Origin: a bacterium
Lineage (GTDB): Bacteria > 4484-113 > JAGGVC01
Assembly (NCBI GenBank): GCA_039961635.1
Contig: JABRWB010000008.1
Span: forward strand, 1-64,000
Direction: 5' to 3'
Length of the DNA: 64,000 nucleotides
Shown: piece after piece, positions 18,770 to 28,122 of the stretch
How positions within the stretch are numbered: position 1 is the first letter of the stretch
Layout: each line of letters begins with the position of its first letter
Notes under the pieces: generated by a model
Databases searched by the model: none
What the model saw: the letters and a program-made list of their open reading frames with translations, nothing else
What the model was told of the DNA's origin: nothing
Made by a program: the position numbers and the translations under genes

Positions 18770-20497
18770 ATGAGGACGAGCGCACCCGTTTCAACCGTTG
18801 AAGAAACCGCGCCTGCCGAGGCCGCGCCGCTGTCCGACCCGATGCAGGAATCAATACTGAAGCGGCAGATCCTGCCGCAGATAGCGCTCGTGCCGCTTGA
18901 TTCACGGCCATGCAACTGGCTTTATCCGCTGCGGCTGGCCGACATCGCGGGAGTGAGGCTTCACGTCCCGCCGCTTGAATTCCTGGGGTGGCGCGACCGC
19001 GCCGGCGACCCTGGCGAGCTTTTCGACTGGATGGACGCGCTTCCGAAGGAAACCGAGGCGCTGCTCGTGTCGCTCGACGCGCTGCTGTACGGCGGGCTTG
19101 TGCAGAGCCGAACGCCGGATGAGGCGATCAAGCCGCCGGAGGAAATCGCGGATTTTCTGGCTAGGTTCCTGGCGGCGAGGCCCGGATGCAAACTTCATTG
19201 CTTCAAATCGGTGCCGCGGCTGGGAAAAACGGTGCTATCCGCGGCCGACCTGAAATCGCATGAGGCGCTGCGCGCCCGCACGCTCACCGGCGCGCCCGTC
19301 GCGGGCGAGGGCGACGCGGAAGCTGCCGCCGCCGAAGACATCGAATGGCAGAACCACCAAATCGCGCGCTCGCGCAACCAGAACGATCATGCGGGGCTTT
19401 TGGCCGCGCTTTTGCCGCATGCGACGTCATGGGTTATCGCGATCGAGGACAACCATCCGGACGGCCCGCAGAACCGCGAGGTCAAGGAGCTTCTGTCCGA
19501 GCTTCCGCGCGAGCTGGACAAAAAGGTGACCGTCGTCAACGGATGCGACGAGCAGGGAATGGTGATGCTGGCGCGCCATCTGCGCGACAAGATCGAAGGC
19601 AGGCTGCCCGTCGGAATATGGTGGACGTATCCCGACTCCATAGACAAGATTGCGAATTTTGAAGGCGTGCCGGTCGGAACAAACCTGGCTCGGTTCATGG
19701 AGCACCTGCGGCTGTCGCCGATTGAGGCGGAGTTCGCGACGTGGTCGAAGGACGCGGCCGTAATAGTGGACACCGCGCCGGAGGTTGTAAAAAAGCGCGA
19801 GGCAGCGCTTTTGGTAATCAACAATTTCGAAGAAGAGCAGAAAGACCACCTGAAGGGAGGCTCGCCACAGGCTTACCGGCCTTACGAAGGCGAAGGCCCG
19901 ATGCCGTGGCTTCTGCCCGTCCTCCTGCTCGACTCGCTAGACATATACATCGCGGACATCGCATGGTGCAACGGGGGGGATCCCGCGATGGACAGCGTGC
20001 TTTCGCAGGGAAACGGCAATTTCCTTGCCGGGTACTCCGGATGGAACACTGCCGGCAATACCATCGGCAAGGCTTTGGCGCACATCGTCGCGCGCGCGTA
20101 CCGCGCAGCCAGCGACCCGGTGGGCACGGTTTCGACCGAGGCCAGCTGGGCGCACGAGCGGTTCAAGTTCGAATCGCTCCTTTCCGACCGCTGGTTCCCG
20201 CAGATAGTGCGGCCGCGCCTTTGGAAAATGGTGCTGGACGCGGGCGGCGATCCGTGGCACTTCGGGCTGTACACGGTGGAAATGGTCGAGAAGGGCTGCG
20301 AGGATCTGCGCAAGCCCGTGCGCGGCGCATGGGATCAGCGCCACCGGGGCAACTACCTGCGCCGCGGGATAAGCGTGCCAAAGGCGCTCTTGCCAGAAAT
20401 CAACTTCCCCTGGAACCGGCTGTTCGAGGTGGACATCCGCATCTATCACGACGACGCGTTCGACGCCGAGCTTTACGCCGGCTCCCCGGTCAAATAG
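18770..20497 (+). CDS. DUF4127 family protein
   Basis: 575 aa, no signal peptide. The N-terminus IALVPLDSRPCNWLYP and the motif LLVSLDALLYGGLVQSR are hallmarks of DUF4127, whose biochemical role is not established. Other conserved stretches are KLHCFKSVPRLG, NQNDHAGLLA, AIEDNHPDGPQNREV, DEQGMVMLARHL and LAGYSGWNTAGNTIGKALAH. The many conserved Asp, Asn and His residues suggest an enzyme, perhaps acting on a sugar or cell-wall substrate, but that is inference. It is followed by an FAD oxidoreductase after a single base, so the two are co-transcribed. Confidence 0.85.
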   Translation: MRTSAPVSTVEETAPAEAAPLSDPMQESILKRQILPQIALVPLDSRPCNWLYPLRLADIAGVRLHVPPLEFLGWRDRAGDPGELFDWMDALPKETEALLVSLDALLYGGLVQSRTPDEAIKPPEEIADFLARFLAARPGCKLHCFKSVPRLGKTVLSAADLKSHEALRARTLTGAPVAGEGDAEAAAAEDIEWQNHQIARSRNQNDHAGLLAALLPHATSWVIAIEDNHPDGPQNREVKELLSELPRELDKKVTVVNGCDEQGMVMLARHLRDKIEGRLPVGIWWTYPDSIDKIANFEGVPVGTNLARFMEHLRLSPIEAEFATWSKDAAVIVDTAPEVVKKREAALLVINNFEEEQKDHLKGGSPQAYRPYEGEGPMPWLLPVLLLDSLDIYIADIAWCNGGDPAMDSVLSQGNGNFLAGYSGWNTAGNTIGKALAHIVARAYRAASDPVGTVSTEASWAHERFKFESLLSDRWFPQIVRPRLWKMVLDAGGDPWHFGLYTVEMVEKGCEDLRKPVRGAWDQRHRGNYLRRGISVPKALLPEINFPWNRLFEVDIRIYHDDAFDAELYAGSPVK

Positions 20498-20498
20498 A

Positions 20499-21992
20499 TT
20501 GAATTCCCCGAACAGCAAGCCTTGCGTTCTCGTCGCGGGGGGGGGCGTCGCGGGCGTTATCGCCGCGGTTGCGGCGGCCCGCGCGGGGGCGAGCGTGGTG
20601 CTGGCGGAAGCGCATTCCTATTTGGGCGGAATGGCCAACCAGGCGCTCGTGCAGCCGTACCAGACTTTTCATTCGCCGCGGGGACAGGTTATCCGCGGCA
20701 TCCCGCAGAAATACATCGAGGCATTGGTCGCGGCGGGCGGATCGCTGGGTCATTTGCTCGATCCGCTGGGATTCGCGGCGACGGTGACGCCCGTTGACGA
20801 CGAAATCGCGCGCCGCGTGATGAAGGAGATGCTCGCGGAGGAAGGCGTCGAGACAAGGCTTTCGACCGCGGTCGCCGAGATCAAAATCGAGGCGGGAAAA
20901 ATATGCGGTGCGAAGCTTTCCGCGCTGGACGAATCGCAATTTCCGCCGGGTCTGCCGTTCGGCCACTGGGAAAAGGAAACGCTGCCTGAAGTATCGGAGG
21001 AATGGTTCGACGTGGACGCGGTCGTGGACGCGACGGGCAGCGCAAGGATCGCGCGGATGTGCGGCGTGCCTTGCGAGCTGTCGGATGCGCGCCAGCCGAT
21101 GAGCTGGCTCTTCGCGCTCGCGGGCGTGGATTTGGGCGCGGTGAGCCGCCATGTTTGGTCGCATCCGGAGGATTTCGTTCTGTCGGACGATCCGCGGGCG
21201 CGCGAGCAGCATTACATCGGCGTGTCGGGATTCTTCTCGCTCGTGAACGAGGCGAAGGAACGCGGCGAGTGGACGCTGCCGCGCGACCGGCTGCTGTTTT
21301 TCGGGACGCCGCGCGAGGGCGAAGTGATGATAAACACGACGCGCATCCCGCACGATTTTGGAAGCGACCGTGAAATCGCGATGGAAGGGCTGCGCCAGAT
21401 CGAATTCCTGCTGGATTTCTTCCGCGAGCGCGTTCCGGGATTCGGGGAATGCTTCATCTCGCGCAAGGCGGACAGGCTGGGCGTACGCGAGAGCTACCGG
21501 ATAAACGGGCCGTACGTGTTGACGCGGGATGACGTTGTGGGCGGGCGAAAGTTTCCTGATACCATCGCGCTGGGCGCGTTCCCGATAGACATTCACGCCG
21601 CGAGGGGGGGGGACTTGATCGCGGAAAAGGTCGGCGCGCGCGGCCACTACGACATTCCGCTCGCGTGTTTGCTGACGAACGAGATGGATAATCTGGTGAT
21701 GGCCGGGCGGCACATCAGCGTCACGCACGAGGCGTTCGCGTCGACGCGGGTGATGCCCACATCGATGGCCGTCGGCCAGGCCGCGGGCACGGCCGCGGCG
21801 CTGATCGCGGCGGGGACGCGGCCAGCCGCGGGGATAGCTCAAGGCGAAGGCCTTGGTTCGAAAGTTGCCGCGGGATCGCGCGCGGGCGCGACGCCGGGAG
21901 AGATACGGGAATATCACGCGTTCTACGCCGCGCTGCGCGAGCTGTTAATCGCGGAAGGCGCGGTTGTGGATGACAAGCAAGTGGGGTGGTAA
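20499..21992 (+). CDS. FAD-dependent oxidoreductase
   Basis: 497 aa from a TTG one base after the upstream stop. The dinucleotide-binding motif VAGGGVAGVIAAVAAARAG and the following Glu (VVLAEA) bind FAD. HSYLGGMANQALVQPYQTF and the C-terminal NLVMAGRHISVTHEAFASTRVMPTSMAVGQAAGTAAAL are typical of the FAD_oxidored family, which is often associated with carbohydrate or secondary metabolism. The substrate is unknown. Tight linkage suggests it works with the DUF4127 protein. The GxGxxG segment is encoded by a run of nine G at 20537-20545, and another G9 lies at 21604-21612. Confidence 0.85.
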   Translation: MNSPNSKPCVLVAGGGVAGVIAAVAAARAGASVVLAEAHSYLGGMANQALVQPYQTFHSPRGQVIRGIPQKYIEALVAAGGSLGHLLDPLGFAATVTPVDDEIARRVMKEMLAEEGVETRLSTAVAEIKIEAGKICGAKLSALDESQFPPGLPFGHWEKETLPEVSEEWFDVDAVVDATGSARIARMCGVPCELSDARQPMSWLFALAGVDLGAVSRHVWSHPEDFVLSDDPRAREQHYIGVSGFFSLVNEAKERGEWTLPRDRLLFFGTPREGEVMINTTRIPHDFGSDREIAMEGLRQIEFLLDFFRERVPGFGECFISRKADRLGVRESYRINGPYVLTRDDVVGGRKFPDTIALGAFPIDIHAARGGDLIAEKVGARGHYDIPLACLLTNEMDNLVMAGRHISVTHEAFASTRVMPTSMAVGQAAGTAAALIAAGTRPAAGIAQGEGLGSKVAAGSRAGATPGEIREYHAFYAALRELLIAEGAVVDDKQVGW

Positions 21993-22026
21993 GGGGTCTG
22001 CATTCAAAGCTGCATTAATATCCCTG

Positions 22027-22671
22027 CTACCACTCCTTCTCCGGCTTGACGAGGATCGCGCCGAAGCGGGCGGCGCGGTGAATGACGCGTTTTTCTTCGG
22101 TGACCGGATCGTAACGGACGAGTTCGAAACGGTCACTTTTGCCTTTTGAAGCTTGATTAACGCGGACGTACCATAGTGCCCCATCGGATGCGATGACTGG
22201 TTTATAATAAAAGTAATAGTACTCATCAGCCCTTGCCGCAGCCTTGTCAACAGATTCCAGTTTGCCATCCGCAGTTATCGAAGCAAGTACCCCAATTGAA
22301 TCGCCAGAATTCGTGGATCCGAACAGGCTCTCCGAAAAGATAGCGTATGTTTTTCGGTCAAGTGGGCTATACACGGGCCATTCAAGTGCTCCCTCAAAGT
22401 CGTTAATAAACTTCCCGCCAAGCTCGTTTATCGAAAGTGGAATTCGCCTAAGGGCACCCGAATTCAGGTTGGCGGCTATGAATGCTGTCCGCAATGCATA
22501 CATTCTGCTTTCGTTCGGTACGGGAACTTGAAATGAAATAAAAAACGTCCACTCGCCGGGTTTGGTGCCAGGCATTATTGGGGCTGCAGCATAAATTATT
22601 GAGCATGTTCCTTGCTTTACTTGAGTTCTGGAAACAAAGTCTGCAGCCTGCATTTCGCTTGTCAAAAGCAA
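22027..22671 (-). CDS. C-terminal half of an interrupted membrane-anchored protein
   Basis: 214 codons in the same frame as the gene at 22723-23436, separated from it by one TAA (22723-22725) and 17 further open codons (LKRWWIVSEAKKDSSEH). I read this as the distal part of one 469-codon gene rather than an independent gene. The only in-frame start here is a TTG with no ribosome site. Content is beta-rich (GEWTFFISFQVPVPNES, LEWPVYSPLDRKTYAIFSES, GALWYVRVNQ), compatible with a propeller or WD-like fold. Function not recognised. The region is more AT-rich than its neighbours. Confidence 0.6.
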   Translation of the reverse strand: MLLTSEMQAADFVSRTQVKQGTCSIIYAAAPIMPGTKPGEWTFFISFQVPVPNESRMYALRTAFIAANLNSGALRRIPLSINELGGKFINDFEGALEWPVYSPLDRKTYAIFSESLFGSTNSGDSIGVLASITADGKLESVDKAAARADEYYYFYYKPVIASDGALWYVRVNQASKGKSDRFELVRYDPVTEEKRVIHRAARFGAILVKPEKEW

Positions 22672-22722
22672 ATGCTCGGACGAGTCCTTTTTTGCTTCCG
22701 AAACGATCCACCATCTTTTTAA

Positions 22723-23436
22723 TTACTTTTGCTGGGCGATGCTAAAAAAAGACAACGCAGCATAGCCAGGATAATATCTTTTGCAGCTACCGCTTTGATT
22801 TGGATCATAGCTGTCGACCCAATAGGAATTTACCAGTTCGTCGCCTGAAGCTACAACCGCCTCGAACCAATAGTCGTTTTGCAATGAATAAGCCGGCCCA
22901 AAGTTAAGTTCTTTCCATTCGGTGTTCTTCACATTCCAATAATAAATGCCATCTCCAGGAAGATTTTTGGCGTACCAGTCGCGCCTTTCGTCGGCTGAGG
23001 CAAATGGGAAAGAAACTACAGTCGGTTTCTTGTGGGCGCGCCTGAAAAATCCGGTCTTAAGGTCAATCCAGTTTCCTTCAGAATACTCTTGATAGTTAAA
23101 CGGCGGAACACAATCATCCACTATGAATGAGTCGAAAAAATACAAATAAGCACCGTCGTCTTTGGATGTTCCCTTTAGGTTTGTGGCAACCCAAACATTG
23201 CTTCCAGAAAGATTTGCAGCCCAAAGATAGTCGACCGGCTCAATTAATGAAAGGCCGCTTGGATTTCCAGACTGTCCTTCAACTTTTGATGTGTTGAATG
23301 TGATAAAAGCCACGCCCGGCTCGAGCCCTGGGAAATTGAAATTCCGCAGTTCCGGCGATGTATTCCAGGCAAGCGCCGCCGCGGCAATCAGCAGCAGCAA
23401 AATGTATGCGGCGGTTTTCCATCTCCGGCGTTTCAT
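22723..23436 (-). CDS. N-terminal half of an interrupted membrane-anchored protein
   Basis: 237 aa from ATG at 23436. A basic N-terminus plus one hydrophobic helix (MKRRRWKTAAYILLLLIAAAALAW) anchors it to the membrane or is an uncleaved signal. The rest is exported beta-rich sequence (YLWAANLSGSNVWVATNLKG, GAYLYFFDSF, GIYYWNVKNTEWKELNFG). It ends at TAA 22723-22725, but the frame stays open for another 231 codons. See the entry at 22027. A TAAAAT box lies 9 nt before the ATG. No function recognised. Probably a nonsense-disrupted gene or an assembly error. Confidence 0.7.
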   Translation of the reverse strand: MKRRRWKTAAYILLLLIAAAALAWNTSPELRNFNFPGLEPGVAFITFNTSKVEGQSGNPSGLSLIEPVDYLWAANLSGSNVWVATNLKGTSKDDGAYLYFFDSFIVDDCVPPFNYQEYSEGNWIDLKTGFFRRAHKKPTVVSFPFASADERRDWYAKNLPGDGIYYWNVKNTEWKELNFGPAYSLQNDYWFEAVVASGDELVNSYWVDSYDPNQSGSCKRYYPGYAALSFFSIAQQK

Positions 23437-23445
23437 TCCGCGGAT

Positions 23446-23451
23446 ATTTTA
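23446..23451 (-). promoter_or_regulatory. -10 box 9 nt before the interrupted membrane-protein gene
   Basis: TAAAAT on the minus strand, too close to the ATG for a normal leader. No GGAGG is present. Confidence 0.4.
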
Positions 23452-23484
23452 CCGCAAAATCGCCGCCCGCGGCGGACTTGCGCC

Positions 23485-24333
23485 CTACCCCGCGTTCCCT
23501 TTCACCATCCGGTCTATCCCGACGATCCCCGCAAGCACCTCCGCCACGTCTTCCAGCCGAAGCATGTTCGGGCCGTCGCTCATCGCGTTATCCGGGTCGG
23601 GATGTACTTCCCAGAAGAGCGCGCTCACGCCCACCGCCGCCGCGGCGCGCGATAATCCGGGCACGAACCGCCGGTCGCCGCCCGACGCGCTGCCTTTGCC
23701 GCCAGGCTCCTGCACGCTGTGCGTCGCGTCGAAGCAAACCGGGCATCCCGTCTCCCGCATTATTTCGAGCGAGCGCATGTCCACGACGAGGCGGTTGTAG
23801 CCGAAGCTCGATCCGCGCTCGGTGACGATCACATCCTCGTTTCCAGTGGATTTGATCTTCGCGACAACCTGCGCCATATCCCAGGGCGCAAGGAACTGCC
23901 CCTTCTTGACGTTCACAACCTGCCCGCTTGCGCCCACCGCCAAAAGCAAATCGGTCTGGCGGCAGAGGAACGCGGGGATTTGCAGGATGTCCACCGCGGG
24001 CGCGACTTCGGAAACCTGCGACGCCTCGTGCACGTCGGTCAATACCGGAACTTCAAGAGAGCGCCTGATGTCAGACAGCACCGACAGCCCGTCGATCATG
24101 CCGACGCCGCGGTAGCCCGCGACGCTTGTGCGGTTGGCCTTGTCGAAGCTGGCCTTGAAGATGTAGGGGACGCCGAGCGAGCCGCAGATTTCCTTCATCC
24201 GGCCCGCGACCTCGAAGCACAGGTCGCGGCTTTCGATGACGCACGGCCCGGCGATGAGCGCGAGGGGATGCCCCCATCCGATGGGGAATCCGAGGCGCGT
24301 GATTGTGTGGTTCGTAATTAATGTCTCTGACAT
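23485..24333 (-). CDS. kdsA: 3-deoxy-8-phosphooctulonate synthase, metal-dependent type
   Basis: Condenses PEP with arabinose-5-phosphate to Kdo-8-phosphate for the LPS inner core. 282 aa. IAGPCVIES has Cys31, the metal ligand of class II enzymes; the E. coli class I enzyme has Asn there. The other ligands are His in FDATHSVQ, Glu in FWEVHPDPDNA and Asp in SDGPNML. PFKASFDKANR-like substrate-binding sequence is present (IFKASFDKANRTS). The gene begins 12 nt after the stop of the M1-like peptidase gene with no Shine-Dalgarno sequence, but TAAAAT lies 6 nt before the ATG. This gene is the best evidence for an outer membrane with LPS. Confidence 0.96.
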   Translation of the reverse strand: MSETLITNHTITRLGFPIGWGHPLALIAGPCVIESRDLCFEVAGRMKEICGSLGVPYIFKASFDKANRTSVAGYRGVGMIDGLSVLSDIRRSLEVPVLTDVHEASQVSEVAPAVDILQIPAFLCRQTDLLLAVGASGQVVNVKKGQFLAPWDMAQVVAKIKSTGNEDVIVTERGSSFGYNRLVVDMRSLEIMRETGCPVCFDATHSVQEPGGKGSASGGDRRFVPGLSRAAAAVGVSALFWEVHPDPDNAMSDGPNMLRLEDVAEVLAGIVGIDRMVKGNAG

Positions 24334-24339
24334 AAGGCT

Positions 24340-24345
24340 ATTTTA
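24340..24345 (-). promoter_or_regulatory. -10 box of kdsA (leaderless)
   Basis: TAAAAT on the minus strand, immediately after the TAG stop of the upstream gene and 6 nt from the kdsA ATG. Confidence 0.45.
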
Positions 24346-26955
24346 CTATCCCCCCATCCCCATCATCCCGCGGGGCGGGGCGGCGCCTTCCTCCGGCTCG
24401 ATGCCCAGCTTTTCCTGCGCGGCCTTGACGAGATCGTACAGCCCGGATTGCTTGGCAAGCTCCAGCGCCTTCTCGTAGTAAGATTTCGCGCCGTCTTTGT
24501 CGCCCGCAGCCTCGGTCATCTTGCCCGCCAGCCAGTACGTTCGCGCCAGCGCGTCCGTCTCGACCGCGCGGCCGCCGATCTGCGCACCGGAATTTCCGGC
24601 ATCGATTATTTCGTTGACCAGCTTCCACGCGTCGTCAGTCCTGCCCGCCTTGAAATACAGTTCCGCCAAATCTTTTAGGTCGCGCGCCCATCGCCGGAAG
24701 ACAAGAGCGTGCTCAAAGCAGTAGATCGCGCCCTCGGTGTCGCCCATACCGCGCTTCATCCAAGCGGGCGTCAGCCATCCGAGGAATTCGATGTAGTTCG
24801 CGCGCTCCGGCGTGACGACAAGCAGCTCGTTGTCCGGGTCGAGCGTGATCGACACCGGCTCCGCGGTGACGTCCAGCCGCATCGTCGAATCCGCGCTTCG
24901 CGTGTCGCAGACCGCGTCGATAGTCCTGCCGTCGGCAAGCGCAACCCTGACGGGTACGGGCAGCCAGCCCTCTACCGCGGGATCGCGCGAAATCCATATC
25001 CGGACCGCCTTGTCCGGCGCGATACCGGGGATGGGCTCCCAGCCTCCGCTTACGCCGTAGGCCAGCGTCTCGTCGTAGAAATTTTTCCTGAAATCCTCCG
25101 CGTTGAATTTGGTGCCGGAAAGCGAATCGCCCAGCGACCGCATCAGCGTATCAATCGTAAGCGGCTCCTTGTCCGTGAAATCGCGTGAGAGCTTTTTAAG
25201 CGCCGCGTGAAACTTTTCCTTGCCGCACATCGTCGCGAGCGTCACGAACAGCCCGGCGGAATATTGATAGCGGGCGCTCGAATCGCCGAGCTCGCTCCTG
25301 CGGCCGAGCGAAATCGGCTTGGCGCGCGAAACCGCGGTGCCCATTATGTAGCGGCGGTAATTGGCCGCGCGCTCCGGCTCGAATTCCTCCAGGTACGCGA
25401 TCGGGCAGTAATTGGCCATCCCCTCCACGAACCACACCGGGCCGTCAACCATGTGCCCCCACCAGATGTGCGACACCTCGTGCGCCACCAGCGGAAGCGA
25501 ATTGTCGCTTCCGAGATAAAACAGCAGCCCCGCGTTTTCGAACGCAGCCACCCCCCCCTCGTCCGGAATAATGAAAAGCTGCTGGCGCTCGATTTTTCCG
25601 CCGGGGAACATCCGGCTGTACACGCCGAACTCGCTTCCGAAATAATCGAGCATTTGACCGAGTTGCGCGACCGCGGGATTCTCATGCACGCTGTCGATTA
25701 TGTCCTGCGGCGCATACACTTCGAGCGTCACGCTGCCGCTCTGGATTTCGCGCATCGGAAACTGCGTCGCGACCAGCATCACGCCGCGGTTGCTTGCGCT
25801 CCATTTGGCCGACAGCGTGTTGGCCGTATGCTGATCCACTCCCCCCCCGGGACCGGCGATAATGCTCCATGTTGTTCCTTCAGGCAGCTCCGCCTGCACG
25901 AGCTTGTCGCACGCGTCGTCCGCGGTGTATACGATGTAGTCGTCGAACCGGTATACGCCGCCGTATCCTATCGAATCGTAGCTGTCGGGTACCTGCGCGG
26001 AAAACTCGAAATAAATCTGGTGCGATGAGCCTTTTTTGAACTCCGCTTTCACATTGACCCGCCAGGTCGGCTCGCCGCCCGCGGATACACGCTCGAATTC
26101 CGCGGACGCGCCGTCTATTTCCGCATACGACACTTCGGCCCACGGGTAGCAGTAAAACGGATACTCGTGCATGCTTTCAAGCGCCTCGGCCCGCATCAGG
26201 ACGGTTGCGAACATTTGCTTCGACGAGGGATCGAAGCTGTAATAAACCGTCTTTTCGCCGAAATCCAGCCTTGGGTCGTAATCTTCCTCCGCGACGAAAT
26301 ACGGGTGCTCGTAATACGTGAAGCTCTCGCGGTAATCCACGATTGTCGTCTTGCCGGATTTGTCGCGCGAATAGTCGAATCTGCGGCCGTCCTTCGTGAA
26401 AATGGCGATAAAAAATTCTCCGTCGTCGGGCTCGCGCACCGCCGGGCCGGCGGGCACCCCCCCTCCCGTCATCGCGGCCATCATTTCTTCGTCCGTCATT
26501 TCCACGGGGAACGCGTCGCTCCAGGATTGGATGTAGTAGCCCCACATGTCGCTTGAGGGATCTACGCCTTCTCCGGTCAACTTCATCGAAGGAAAAGCCG
26601 CGCCGGAGCCGGTTCCGCATTTCATGTACATTCCGGCGACCTGGAACTCCAATTCCCCTTTTTCGTTCGTCTGGCCGGATTCGGCGAACAGGTTGAGCGC
26701 ATCGTTTTTCGGCAGATCCTTGAGAACCGCCCTCGCTTCGCCCGCGAAAAGAAGGTGAACGCCCGTATGCGACGACGGAAGAAGCGTCATATCCCCGGAC
26801 TTCACGACCGCGATTCCCATCGGAAGCATAATCAACGTCGAACCCGTGTGGTTGACCGACAGCTGCGCGGGATCGGCCTTTCCCTGGGCGAAAACAGGCG
26901 CCGCAAACGCCGCGGCTGCGGCGACAATCGAAATAACCAGTGCGAATCTGCGCAT
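24346..26955 (-). CDS. Exported M1-like (gluzincin) metallopeptidase with C-terminal TPRs
   Basis: 869 aa from the ATG at 26955, chosen for GGAAGGAGG 5 nt upstream. The signal peptide ends near AAPVFAQG. The catalytic zinc motif HEVSHIWWGH (about residues 492-501) and the downstream VEGMANY, where NEGxAxY is usual, place it in the M1 aminopeptidase-like group. The C-terminal 150 residues are TPR-like (AIYCFEHALVFRRWARDLKDLAELYFKAGRTDDAWKLV, AKSYYEKALELAKQSG). It ends in a short Met/Gly tail. Located in the periplasm or outside; substrate unknown. It diverges from recF. Confidence 0.83.
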   Translation of the reverse strand: MRRFALVISIVAAAAAFAAPVFAQGKADPAQLSVNHTGSTLIMLPMGIAVVKSGDMTLLPSSHTGVHLLFAGEARAVLKDLPKNDALNLFAESGQTNEKGELEFQVAGMYMKCGTGSGAAFPSMKLTGEGVDPSSDMWGYYIQSWSDAFPVEMTDEEMMAAMTGGGVPAGPAVREPDDGEFFIAIFTKDGRRFDYSRDKSGKTTIVDYRESFTYYEHPYFVAEEDYDPRLDFGEKTVYYSFDPSSKQMFATVLMRAEALESMHEYPFYCYPWAEVSYAEIDGASAEFERVSAGGEPTWRVNVKAEFKKGSSHQIYFEFSAQVPDSYDSIGYGGVYRFDDYIVYTADDACDKLVQAELPEGTTWSIIAGPGGGVDQHTANTLSAKWSASNRGVMLVATQFPMREIQSGSVTLEVYAPQDIIDSVHENPAVAQLGQMLDYFGSEFGVYSRMFPGGKIERQQLFIIPDEGGVAAFENAGLLFYLGSDNSLPLVAHEVSHIWWGHMVDGPVWFVEGMANYCPIAYLEEFEPERAANYRRYIMGTAVSRAKPISLGRRSELGDSSARYQYSAGLFVTLATMCGKEKFHAALKKLSRDFTDKEPLTIDTLMRSLGDSLSGTKFNAEDFRKNFYDETLAYGVSGGWEPIPGIAPDKAVRIWISRDPAVEGWLPVPVRVALADGRTIDAVCDTRSADSTMRLDVTAEPVSITLDPDNELLVVTPERANYIEFLGWLTPAWMKRGMGDTEGAIYCFEHALVFRRWARDLKDLAELYFKAGRTDDAWKLVNEIIDAGNSGAQIGGRAVETDALARTYWLAGKMTEAAGDKDGAKSYYEKALELAKQSGLYDLVKAAQEKLGIEPEEGAAPPRGMMGMGG

Positions 26956-26984
26956 TGAAGCCTCCTTCCGGCGAAGACGCATGC

Positions 26985-26990
26985 TATCAT
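26985..26990 (+). promoter_or_regulatory. Extended -10 box of recF (leaderless)
   Basis: TGC-TATCAT followed by GCCCC and the GTG at 26996. No Shine-Dalgarno sequence. Confidence 0.4.
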
Positions 26991-26995
26991 GCCCC

Positions 26996-28120
26996 GTGTT
27001 AATCGAGCGCATCCGGCTCCGCGACTACCGCAATCTGGCGAAGGTTGATATTACGCCCGCGAAGGGCGTAAACCTTGTGTTCGGCGCGAACGCGCAGGGC
27101 AAAACCAACTTTTTGGACGCCCTTCACCTCGCGACGTATCTCAAAAGCGCGCGCGCGGCGCGCGAGCGCGAAGTTGTGCGCGAAGGCGCCGAAATTGCGC
27201 GCTGCGAAGTGCACCTGACGCGCGCGGACGGAGGCCTGCACAGGCTTGTCGTCGCGGTATCGCGCGGCAAGAAGTTCGTCAAGCTGGACGGCAATCCGGT
27301 GACCCGGTTCGAGGACGCGATAGGAATCCTTTCCGCGCATTTTTTTTTCCCGGGCGATTTGTCGCTTGTCAAAGGCGACCCCGCGCTGCGCCGCGAGACG
27401 CTCGATCTGGAAGTGCTCAAGGCCGTCCCGTCATCCGTGCGGATTTATTCCGATTACCGCAGGGCTCTGCTACACCGCAACGCGCTCCTGCGCCGGATTC
27501 AAAGCGGCGACGCGAAAGCATCGGCGGAGCTTGCCCCGTGGAACGAGCGACTGATCGCGTCTGGAGTTGAAATCGTCCGGATGCGGCGCAATCTTCTGGC
27601 GCGAATCGTCCCGCACTTCCTGGATCATTATTCGAAAATATCGGATAATCCGGAGCCGGTTGGTCTTCACTACATTGCGACGATATCCGACGGAAAATCG
27701 GACGCTCGCGACAGGCTGCGGAAAGACTTCGCGGAGAAGCTGGCGGACGGGCGCGCGAAGGAAACCGAACTCGGATACACTGTCGCCGGCCCCCACCGTG
27801 ACGAGCTTTTGTTTTCGCTGGGCAGGCACACGCTGCGCCAGTTCGGCAGCCAGGGCCAGCAGCGCAGCGCGGTGCTCGCGCTAAAGATCGCGCTATGCGA
27901 CGTGGCGCGCGAGCTTTCGGGCGAAGATCCGGTGCTGTGCCTGGACGACGCGCTTTCCGAGCTTGACGACGCGCGAAAGGCGCATCTTTTGGCGGCACTG
28001 AAGCATCGCACGCAGGCGTTTATAACGCTCGCAAGCGAAAAGGAACTGGGGCTGGTGCGCGGCATGGCCGCCGCGGTGTGGACGGTGAAAAATGGGAATT
28101 TTGATGGGGGAGGAAAGTAA
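26996..28120 (+). CDS. recF: DNA replication and repair protein RecF
   Basis: Loads RecA at gaps and stalled forks with RecO and RecR. 374 aa from GTG at 26996. An in-frame ATG at 26981 would overlap the -10 box, so it is less likely. The N-terminus (M)LIERIRLRDYRNLAKVDI, Walker A GANAQGKTNFLDAL, ABC-type signature GSQGQQRSAVLALKIA and Walker B PVLCLDDALSELDDARK are all present. Unlike many genomes, dnaA, dnaN and gyrB are not adjacent. Convergent with the cyclase-domain gene, 2 bp apart. Confidence 0.94.
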   Translation: MLIERIRLRDYRNLAKVDITPAKGVNLVFGANAQGKTNFLDALHLATYLKSARAAREREVVREGAEIARCEVHLTRADGGLHRLVVAVSRGKKFVKLDGNPVTRFEDAIGILSAHFFFPGDLSLVKGDPALRRETLDLEVLKAVPSSVRIYSDYRRALLHRNALLRRIQSGDAKASAELAPWNERLIASGVEIVRMRRNLLARIVPHFLDHYSKISDNPEPVGLHYIATISDGKSDARDRLRKDFAEKLADGRAKETELGYTVAGPHRDELLFSLGRHTLRQFGSQGQQRSAVLALKIALCDVARELSGEDPVLCLDDALSELDDARKAHLLAALKHRTQAFITLASEKELGLVRGMAAAVWTVKNGNFDGGGK

Positions 28121-28122
28121 CC

